The position numbers were made by a program, and so were the translations under genes. The notes under the pieces were generated by a model. That model was not told the DNA's origin. It worked only from the letters and a program-made list of their open reading frames with translations, and searched no databases. A stretch of 64,000 nucleotides of DNA from Tubulanus polymorphus (lineage: Eukaryota; Nemertea; Palaeonemertea; Tubulaniformes; Tubulanidae). Location of the stretch: contig NC_134031.1 of the NCBI RefSeq assembly GCF_964204645.1, positions 3,517,001-3,581,000 on the forward strand. The letters are read 5' to 3'. This document shows positions 42,801 through 54,800 of the stretch, piece by piece; the stretch's first letter is position 1; each line of letters starts with the position of its first letter.

Positions 42801-45800
42801 CTATACGTGGATGTCTAGTCAATAGATACGTCAGACACTGGGCTGAAATTGTCAATTAAACATACGAAAGGCTTTTCTTACGGAAATCATTGGAAAGTGA
42901 CGTCCAGGACATTTGAAGATTTAGTTCAAAGATTGAAAATTTGATAATAAAAACCTTGGCACTGAAATAATTGGGACCCCACAGAGACCACTCCACTATT
43001 GCGCCTACAAACAACGATTCAATTAAGAAAATTTGAAGAAAGTAGAAAATTATAAAAATGACGTATGCCACGATGGATGCGAGGGCTCAAACGGGCATAT
43101 ATATATATATAGTGAAAGACAAAATTTTTGAATACATAAACTTTAAAAATATCTCTGGCTTCATAACGATCTAACACATTGAAACTGTTCCTACGATCGG
43201 AATCCCTTTTAAGACATTTGGAAGCTCTTTTTCAATGCAGATCTCCTTGTTTACCAAGCTTTTTAGCGCCCTTCCACTAAAGCATGCAACAACTATACCT
43301 AGGTGATAACATATAGAGGGCCGGTTGCACAGTTAAGACTTAGATTTAAAAGATGAGTCTAAGCCATTCAGTTCTATAGCTGATCTTACTTAACAGTCTT
43401 AAGCATATTTTCAGTCTATAGCCAAATTGACGACTTAAGATTGAAGACCAGTCTAAGAAAACTTCTTTCAATATTAATCCCACAACTTTACATCAAAACA
43501 GTTATGATTCTGGAATCAATCTTACGACTAAACCCTTTCAGTGTCGACAGTTTCACACCCAACATGATGGAAAATTCTACCCCAGTGCGTTGTATAACGG
43601 GTCGTGCCTTGATTACTAATGTTGCACACTGTTTGACAGGTGCTGCCATCTTTCAATAGAGATTGTAACTAATTAAGGATTACACGGATACACCGATGTG
43701 CAGTGCATCACCGATTAATACATCGCACTGCAGTGTAGATGCACTGAAAGGGTTAAAACCAGTCACGAAATTTGAGATTCAAGTCGTAATTGTGCAGCCG
43801 AGGCCCGAGACATAAACGATATCTACATCCGACGATATATAATAGAAAAACAGTACATCTACGAGCGAATGAGACGTCGAATTGCTGTCAAACCTGGTTA
43901 AAAAATTCGGATAGCAGACAATCTATCCACGGTTCGGCGACATCCATCGGTCGCGCTTCGTTAGATATATCGGAAACTTTTATCAATATCATCATCATCT
44001 GTATGGTTTTTTGTGTGTGTTAGTAGAGCGCGCCGGTGTACAAGAGAAAGAGAGATAGAGCATCATATTGAATATATATATATCGTATGAAGATAAATTG
44101 CGTTTCCGGGTAAAATATCAATTATTTGAATTCTATGAACGTGGCTGAAGTTCTTTTCCCCCAGTCGGGATTTTTTTCATCTTAAAATACGGATTGACCC
44201 TGTTATCTATTTTATTGTTAGATTTCGTTTGATTTGTTTTCCCTAACAAACCCACCACACCATCCTACCGGCAGCCAAAAAGGGGTTTGATCTTGAAATC
44301 GAAAATCAAAGTACAGATATAGTTGTGTGATCGGCGGTCAAATCTATAGAGATTTTTTGTTTAAATTGAAGTATATAGATAAATGGAATTTTCGGTTCCG
44401 GTTCATTCAAACAATCACTGATAGCCACTGATTACATACCCCAAAAACCCAAGCCCCTTCCATATGAAAACGCTACCCTAGTAGACTCAACCTCCCTCTC
44501 AGGAAATAAGTCTGATGGCATCATGAAGCTCTTCCGCAGTCCAAACCCCTGCCCTAGTGGAGCCAGCCGTTTCAAGAGCTTCAAACCTGTTTCAACTGTA
44601 CGACCAGTTCATAAAGAAATAACAACAGTTAAAAGAATTTCTTATCATCAATGAGATATTAAGATCGCATCGCTTTGAAAAAAATACAGTCGCAACAGTT
44701 AGCGAACATGTCACGTATATTTACCGTGCTCTTATGTTCCTTGTTGTTGAAATCAAAGTTTTTCGTCATCATTTTGAAGTTGTTAGTGATTTCAGTGTGT
44801 TTCGCCATGTCTGTAGCTAGTATACATCTGAAACGAGGAAATCGCTAATTACCCACAAACTCAACACACGAGTGGAACCTCATTACGATCCGAACTTCAG
44901 GGGACTAGAAAAAATATGTTCATTCTGTCAAGTATGAAATCATTAAAATTATCCTATTCGGAGGAAATTCTAGGTTTTAAGAAAATCTTTATAATATAAT
45001 TTATTTTTCATCATTATGTCATGCAAGATTATTGTACAATATAGGAGTTTACATAGTTTTTACATACATAAGATTAGGGACACAGTGCAAGCCTAGGGCT
45101 GTACCTATAGTTACTAAGGCACTGTGCCCACGGATGTCCACAGATCTGTCTAGGAAGCCGGTTGGGTTTGGTCATGTATCTACGGTTCAAAGTTACGATT
45201 ACCAAAGGCAATCAATGGCCATAATAAAAGTATTAAGTAAGATTAGGCAAAAAAATGTCCACATTTTTTTAAACTGAGATATCATTCTTCAAAATCTCCT
45301 GATATTTGCTAAAATGGCTTTGCGCAGGAAGGAATACACGAATAGGGTTTGTTCTGATGATAACACGTGCAGCTTTGACATTTAGAGCTCTTTTCAAAAA
45401 TAGTTTGATGTCAACAAAACAAAAAGAACCATATTTTCGATTAGAGAAACATCAAAAATCTCAGGTCAATATTTGTATGTATTCTGGAATAGACAAAAAG
45501 ATATAATACGATTGAAGTGAAATCGGCTTTTTGCGAAACAAAATGGCGTTTCATGCAACGAAATTCGATCGGAGGTTTAATTAGAGATGTATATGAAACT
45601 GCCTCCGCATGAAGGGAAGCAAATTTGCAAGTTGAAAGAGACGCTCTTGGTTCGAGCAACCTGAGTATAAGAACATATCTAATTTCAAATGTCAAAAATA
45701 CCACGCAAAGAGAAAACGAATTCAATACTTAAGCTTCCATCAGGAATCTTTAAGGGTTCACTGGTATATAAATCATAAGGTCAAATAACCAGAATCATTA

Positions 45801-48800
45801 TCAGTAGAAGAAGTGTATGACACTTCCATTGCCAGAAAGGTGAAGCAATGAACAAGGATACAAGATATTTCATATTGGCTGGCACACAGTGGCTGGCTGA
45901 GATATCACTGGAACTATGAGATATCTCAAGATTGGCTGTTGGTATATCACTGGAACTGTGAGATATCTTACCAGTTACTGATATAGTACTGGAACTATGA
46001 GATATCTCATAGTGGCTACCGTTATAGCACTGGAAAATATGAGATATCTCAATAGTGGCTGGCACACCTGCCATAAAGAGATATCACTGGAACTATGAGA
46101 CATTTTGTACTGGCTATTGGTATGACATAAGAAGTATGAGATATCTCACAAGTTACTATTATGGCAGTTGAACTATGAGATATCTCATAGTGGCTTCTGT
46201 TATAACACTAGAACATGAGATATTTCGTGATGACAACTGTTACAGCACTGGAACCATGAGTAAAATACCTTGTAGCAACTTCATGCCAGAACTGTGTAAA
46301 AAAAATTACCTTATCATTCCTTCGCGTATTTTCTTGTACGTATCTTGAGGTAGATTTCGGAATATGTTCGTATCTTTTTTCTCGAGGATTTCGAATGCGG
46401 TCGCGCAATGATGGTTCTCTAGTGGGGAGATATCATTGTACATTAAAGCCAGTTCCGTTCGCGCGTTGATCTGAAACGACAGTTAAACCGATCAATAAGA
46501 GATTTGTGTACGTAATAACGCTTAATCCAAATCTACTGCTCGGAGCGTTTTATAATCAGGACTCAAACTATACAGTTTTCATTACCTCTAGCCTATATCT
46601 CTAAATCTGCGTAACTGATCTTTCCAGGCACAGGCCAGGTCCAAGTCCTGACTTGCTCACCCTGGCCAAAAAAACAGACCAGGCCTGAGACAAATTAAAG
46701 CACGGGTTAAATCATTCTGTGCGCATGCTAATTGGTTAACTGGTCTCACTTGCCACAGCGTTATTTTGCAAGGATTATAGTAATGAGTCAGCGAAAAAAG
46801 TGAAAACGTGCTCTCTTATTAGTCTTAGGCCAAACTTGACTCGGGTATGGACCGGGCCAGTTTGATCCGGGCCAAGTCAAATACCTGCGCGATCGCGGCC
46901 TTATATCTGTAACTGTGTACCAGTGATCTTTCCCAGGAGAGGCCAGATACCCAATTGATCCTGAGTGGTATTATTGCCCCAAGCATTTCTTCCATGATCA
47001 AACCGAACCTTATTCGACGGGTATCCCTGATGCCTGTCCATTAACTTGATTGTCGATTTAATGTCGAACTAATACGCATGAACCTCATTTCATTAACTAT
47101 CGAGACTGAATTTTTAAAAATAGTTTTCGCGATTCAAAAACCGACTTGGCGCAGAACCAAGTCATCGCAACGTAAGCGTACCCCTTCAACGAACGTAGCT
47201 ACAACGATCGAAGTTTATTCTTATCCTTAAATCCTGCTGCTTTCCGAGAAAAGGATTAAAAGATTTTCGATACTTTTTCGTTTCATTCTCGTTCGAAACC
47301 AGGCAGGAAAAGTTGCGTGCGAGATTTTGATGAGTTTCCGCCGCTCGCTGCGCGCTGAGACGAGATAGAGAGAACTATCTCGCGTTTATTCATCGCGCAC
47401 GAAAGATCTCGGAAAACACCTCGCGGTTGTTTAACTGTAATTAAATTTGTTCTATTCATGCGCGAGTTACGATAACAAATTCGAACGTAATACCTCGAAC
47501 AACCGTCCACAATATCACGTAGAACAACTAAAATAAAACCTCGAATTCGAGTATTTGCGAGATCGGAGAATTTCTAATCTACTTTTCGAGCTTACCCATC
47601 TACCTCGAGTTCCGAGGGTTTAAACTGATGAATCAAATATTTCATTTCCCGAGCAATAAGGCTTTAAATTTCCTTTTACGTCGATGGATTGGGTTTTATT
47701 TTAACCTAATTCAAAACGTCTCAGTTATGGATAGTCTTATGGATGTAGGCGATATCATTAATCTGTAGCTCTGTCTAATGCTTCGTAAACTTGGCTCGGA
47801 TATAAACAATGGTGAAAAAGAACTAACTTAAACTGAAGATTTTGAATATTTCACCCAACAACTGTAGAACTGAGTCCTCGATAACGTTAAATGACAGATC
47901 AGATCAAACTATACCAGTATTTGCTCCCCGAGGATAGACCAATAATACTTAGATACATAGGCTAGTGGTAATATACAAAACTTACTACCTTCAAAATATC
48001 AACCTTATCAAAAATGCTCCATTTATCAAAGACACTTTTATGAACAATGATGGGAGGGGTTCACTTTTCACCGTACCTGATATGCATTGTTGTAGCCGGG
48101 ATGGTCGAGGTCGTGGCATATGGAAGAAGTAATAAGTACTAGAATGTCAAGGTCGTCGAGATATTTACGTAAGTCTATCAGCCACGTCAAACCATACATC
48201 TACAAACCAAAAAATATCAAGATCTAACATTGAATCCATTGGTAAAAGATATTTTTTACTTTAGAAAGATTGAATTTTACATAACTTCAAAAACCAGGTA
48301 GTAGATTTAAGGCTTAGATTTTGGACCCATTTTAGTAATATTGCTATCTAAGACCTTAAGACGATTTCTTGACCTTAACTCTATGAGATTAGGTCAAAGT
48401 TGTAGACTGCATAATCAGGCATTGAGTTCCACATCCGCATTGGTTAAAAGATAGTGTCTAAACCAAGGAACTGGGTCCAAGACAATATCGAAAATAGGGG
48501 TCCGAATCAAAATCTTACCATTTGAGACACCATGAAGCAATGTTTGAAATTATGAAACGGTACAGGATTATAATGCGTGTATATCTCGTACAACCAACGC
48601 TGTAAAACAGGAATCTGAAATACAAGCAAAAAACATCGCGCGAATCAGTACGATATCATACGATACGATATTTCATAATATTATCTCGAATAATATCAAC
48701 GATGAACATGAAAACACAACCACTGCATCTTCAAGGTTCAACGAATTATCAATAAGCGCTTAACATATGTTTGACTGCCGCAAGTGAGGCTATTTGGACA

Positions 48801-51800
48801 ATAAAAAAGCAATTTCGCAAATTATTACTGATGTAATAAATATTGCGCTATACATGGACCTTAAAGCATTAACCTGAACAGGGGCAGATCCAGGAGGGGC
48901 CTAAGTGGCCCGCTCCCTGCCTAAGAAGTTACACACACGTTCGCTAATTATGGTCATTTTGTTCTAGAATCGCTCCACATGCTCAGAAAATGAACAATTT
49001 TTACAAAATTTTCTTGGGGCCAAAAAGCTCCCTTAAGGACTAAGCATCTACAGCGCCCGAATTCGCGTATCGAGCACGTATATACAACAAGGCCACAAAC
49101 ATTTTGGGGCTTGTTCAAAATTCCTGGATCCACCCCTGCTGAGTTTATATCAGGAGACACGCTTTGCCTAATTTCTGATATGCCGGGCTAAATATCAACT
49201 TTAATCGAAAATGAACAAAAGTTTGTTCAGGTTGTCCTATATTGATATGCACGGCATCTAGTGGCATAGCAGGTGGCACGAGGTCTTCATAAAACGCGAG
49301 TGAAGCCAGTCGGGTAAAATCAACACTTTTCGCGCTATCCCTCTAGTCAGCAGCCACATGATACCATGTGTGCATACTGTTTAACTTATCATCATATAAA
49401 TCATTAATCAATCAAACCGATCGCTCGCGGGTTCCGAATCCACAATTACGTAACACTGAATTTCAAGCGTCAATTCCGCGGGCATCGTTCTCGTCGCCAT
49501 CATCGTCGTCGCAAGAGCCCGTAATTACGAATTATGTAACCGTCATAAATTAATTAACGCAAACTCGTTAGGGTCGTAGGTTAATTAGAAACTTGTCGCT
49601 TTGATAATTGATTTCCGATCGATGGACCTCGCGCGCGCCGAGGAGCTCCTGGTGTCGGCTAATCCTATTTTCGTCGTCGGCGTAACTGGGCAATTGATCA
49701 CCCGTGGCTAATGATCGAGAACGATGAAGTTTATATCGAAGTTTCCAAGAAATTCTAAGTACGTATGTCATCTGATAAAAATCTTAGTCTAGACTGCTGC
49801 CCATTCTCTACATTCCATGTATTCCCTTTGTAATTATGTATTCTTTTCAATTGATGATGAAATATGTTACTTAGTCTTAGCTGCCCATTCTATGCCTTTC
49901 GTGAGACGAGAAGATACACAATATCCGTGTAGGACGATAACGAGAGAAATCCCACAGTAAATTCAGCCAAAACGAGAAACTTGAATAGAGGAGTATGTAT
50001 ATTTGCGCAACGTTTCGGCTGAAGACTATTAGCCATCATCAGGTGTACTGAACATCAGTACGCCTGATGATGGCTAATAGTCTTCAGCCGAAACGTTGCG
50101 CAAATATATATACTCATCTATGTAAGTTTCTCGTTTTGGCTGAATTTATTGCGGGATTTCTCTCGTTATGCCTTTCGTGTATTGAAAAGCCTAAAGCCAC
50201 CCGGCAAGAAGTATGGCCACATTTATACTATCAGTCGTTAGTCCTCATTTGGACCGCACCTGGAATGGGCCAATTTCTAGAAACGGACCGAGCGGTGTGT
50301 TCACCCACATTTATAAATCGACACTTATCACTGGTCCAGCTAGACGCCGGGTACAAGGCGCCTTCGCAGCAAACTGACAATTTCTATAATTCATGCTTCT
50401 CGTACTTACTTCAATATTATACTTTTTTATAAAACCCAGATCTATGTACATTTGTTGAAGGAGTATGAGCATTTCGGAGTCGTCCCACTGCCAGTTGTCG
50501 AACGTAGGACGTCGCAGGTATTCGCGAACCTCATCCGTAACTTGTACTTGACTGAAAGGAAATACGATACAAGTTCAAAGAATATTTTGAAATATTTTTT
50601 TTTGCTAGAATGTCGTGTCATATGATATTGAGGTATGCGGTTTATCTTTCAGAGATACTGCTGAAAGGGGAATTTGTGACAATGACGAGATCGCTGCTAG
50701 GGGTAATTCTTGTGAATCGGGTAACAAACGTGTCCAACCAATCCTCCCTCAGCAAGGATTGCTTCTGAAGTAAAATAGTTGGGCCATCCTCCCCTGGCAA
50801 GGATTCAAACCTGATCGCATCGCTTGACTTAGCAATGGCACAAAACCCTGCCACAACATACCGGGTGCACAGGTTTGCCATTAAAAAAAAACTAGCAGCG
50901 CCAAACAGATTGCTCGTTGTATAATCACTTCACATATAAACTCTAAATGGAAAACCTGGGCTAAAATATAACGGGATTTCTGATTGGCTTATAAAGAGTG
51001 ACACAATCTAAGTTGCGCATGAAACTGTGCACTCGGGCTAATCAGGCAGGGTTTCGTACCGTGGCGAGTCTCTGTGCCATCAGGTTCGCATCTCTGCCAA
51101 GGGAGGATGGTCCGACTATCTTACTTAAGAATTTAAGGGTCCAGGACCAGACACAGGGGTTGATTTAGAGGTGGAAAGGTAACCCTTTTTCAGCTATCGA
51201 TCTGTTCAATTAGTCAAGGATATAATCCTAGTCTTCTCCGATGATCGCTTCTGTATTTAAGAACTAGGAAATGTTCGACCCTCGATGCACGCGAGAAAAA
51301 CATCCCGAAGCAGAAATCTGATGAAATTTTTCTAAAGACGCTCCCGAGAATGAAAAATAACCGCGCGATGATAATTCATATCGCGTACGACGACGACGAC
51401 GATGGAAAATATATCTTCATTTGACAGAAAACACGCCGAGTTATAAATCGCGCAGCGTCGTCGCAAAAATGGCCCCATCGTCGATGACGCGGTAGTTTTT
51501 CACGAGTGATTTATCGCGTGCGCAATCGACGCGAGCGCGACAATTACGAAGATGACGAACGGCGGTAAAACTTGATTAATAGACTGCCGCAGCCGCCTTC
51601 TGCAATTTCGCTGAAAATTTGAATTCGAAATTGAAGACGACCGCCGGGGAATCGTAAATATGGATACGTCGGTCGATTTATGAACCTGTGTCTGCGAAAC
51701 GTAGACTGAAAAATGGAATTAGTTTCAAAGTGCGTTTTTATATCTGCGAAAAAGTTCTCAAACTCGCTTAAAGTCGTACATCTTTTGAAACGTGGCGTCT

Positions 51801-54800
51801 GCACATTTTTTGATTCATTAGATTTGAATGTAATGGGGAACCTCCAACACTTGTGGCAAGCAAGGATCCACCAGGTGTCTCTAGTAGCTACTGAATTTAA
51901 TGTATATTTGGTGGGTCATGTGATTATTACTTAATTTTCAATGCATTTTCAAACTTAGAGTCAAATTTTAACTGAGACTTGCAGAATTGGCTACGGGGTT
52001 TAACTGAACTTTGAAATGAGTTAATCTCCATGGTCTGGTTTTATAAACAGGTATTACCTTTAACTCGGGGGCTAAATCAATTCATTTTCAATTTAGTTAA
52101 CCCCCGGGTTAAAGGTAATACCAGTCTATAAAACCAGCCCCATAGGTTTAAGTTAACTGACCAGTTTCAGCCGTGGCAGACGGATTCAGCCGTGGCAGAC
52201 GGATTCAGCGTGATTTATTACGCCTCGATCATTATCATCGGTGGATTGCGTCCGATTCTTGCAACGCTGGTTTCATTAAGTATATATTTATCATACTTCG
52301 AGCGATATGCGTAGTCAATGAAGCTTGAAATAGTTCCTGGGGCCTCCGATGAAGCTCATGAATACAAACGGCACTGCGATGGAGAGAACCAATGCCTGCC
52401 GACAACAGTCTGTTTACGAACCACATTTAAGAACTGTGCAAATAGCTCTAGTGGGGATAGTCAGGATTCTCATCTAACCCGAAATATCTTTCAGTTCCAC
52501 AATTCTGGAGTTAGATTAATTTATGAAAATGCATCTTCTACTTCCAATGAAGTTCCCTTCCTTCAACATGTTGAAAAATCTCTGAATTCTCTGACCAAAT
52601 AGCATCATTTTACTGAACGCTCGGCCTTTTGGTTACAAGTCAACCACCCATCCACAAAGCCATGAAGACTTGTGTCTTAATAAATGATTGGACACATATT
52701 CTAGAGTCAAAGGCTGTAACCGCACTCTCCCACATCATTCCATTACACGGCTTTCTCAACCGTAATGTACATTAAACTCACCTCAGTTTGCGGAATTTTT
52801 CGAAGACCCTTATATAATGTTCTTTGAAATTCTTTTTACTGTTGTCTTTCTTGTTCCAGAAAGGCTGCAACGACGTGCCGCAAGACATGTCTTTAAACAA
52901 GCCTAGCCAACTTAAATGCTCTACTCCCTACAAACAAAAATATTACATCATTAACATGGAGCTAAGTATGCTGAATTAAACATGGAGCTAATTACCGGTA
53001 TGCTGAATTTCACCGAGAACCTAACATGGTTATAGTGGCCTCTACGATTTAACGATCACATTGAGTTCGAGTCTGATATTACCTTCATCTAGAGGCTATA
53101 GTTTTAAGATAGAGATCTAAATCGCAAATTTCCCCCAGTTTTTTTACCCATGAAACTATTGCTAATCCAGTTAAATATCTAGCATCAAAAATGATTAAAA
53201 TTATTTCATATCAATGTGCACGGATTTGTTTTTGGCACGGGAACCTGTGAGCCTCAAGATATACTACTTCAAACAGGGATTTTTGACATTGCTGCCTCAA
53301 GACAGACGGAAAGATCAACAGTGCGACAATAATCTCGAGTGAAAAGGTTCCTCTCTACGCACTTCTACCGATATTGAATACTAAGCCGACCGAGTTCACA
53401 GGAAACGCTAAATTTGAAATCCATCTGTCATATCAATATCAATCTAACGCTACAAAGATAGTAATCGTATAATGTTATATCTGAAGGCAGATGTATTTCA
53501 ATATTCGATAATAATAATGAAAAAAGAGCTCGATAATTCGATCATTAATCTATATTGTCTACAGCGCTATATATCACATTGACACATCGTACAACAGTGT
53601 AGGAAGAAGCTGCAGAAAGAAGAACCACACGAACTGGAAAACAGTTGGGATGTGGGCCGAGATGGGTATTCGATCTCTGGTCCAAAAATTGGTTCAAATC
53701 CTAAGACTCCTCTTAATCATTTTGATCAGGATTTGAGGGTCAAAATAAACTCCAAAGTATACGATCAGGCACTTTTCCATTAGGTACCAGTGGGAATGGT
53801 TGGTCTGGGTCTCGTCTGGCACAGGCCAAATTTGGGCGGGGTTAAAAATGATCACGCGATTGCGGCTTTAGGAACCGTTCAACTTGAAGATATGTTTTTC
53901 TGGACAGTTTCGGACGCGGGATGAACTAGACTCATTCATTTTGAGTTGAGCGAGTTCTAAAACGAACCTTCGGTGAACGCGGCACGTCGAAGGGTTAAAA
54001 CGTAACGATTTACTCGAATAAACATTAACAGTTAATGAATTCACGACGATATCGACATAAAATTGATATAACATCATCATCGCAACCCTCGCGCGGAGGA
54101 GGAGGCTGTCCGACCTTCCTGATGAACTATTGTACCGATTAACAACGCCGTGTATTAATCACTGTTGGCACGAACGCATAAATTATTCAGTAATTGTTGC
54201 TCCTGCGGATGCCGGGCGTAAGGAAGTCATTTTTACCGGACCGTCCCATAAGGACGATTATGACGTTAACAAGTTGTTCGTACTAATGATGTCAACGCGT
54301 GTGATATATGCCTCGTCGGCGTATTGATATAAAACGGTCAACGCGCGACCGGATATTGCTTTTTTATCGTTATTCATAACGATATTTTATGCGCTAAGAC
54401 TTCCCGGGATGAGTAACGCTCATTCGCACATAAACAAGTAAGCACCCCACGTAAGAGGGACGGTAGCGTCAGAGAACTACCGCGCACTGCGACACTTATT
54501 ACAGCAGGGCTCGGTCAAAACTAGGATCATACGAACATAATATGACAACTTATCAAGAATGACCACGGATAAGGCTTCAAGTTTGTGGCTGCCCCACGGT
54601 CTTATATATATGTTTTATTTACGAATTAAATTACAATATAAAGTAGTAGGAATTAGTACAAAATATTGTAAAATAGGACGTTGGACGACTGGTGAAGTTA
54701 AAATAAAACTTATTACCTGAGAGGCCCCAGTCGCCCACACACTCACATTCACGCCCCATTCATACATACAAGTTACATGACAAAAACATTCAACATAGAA

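Noticed and set aside
41742-43998. Reading the two PDE9A exons as consecutive parts of one longer protein
   Set aside because: They are homologous to each other and to a single segment of PDE9A. Using both would duplicate the metal-ligand helix, with no precedent in the family.
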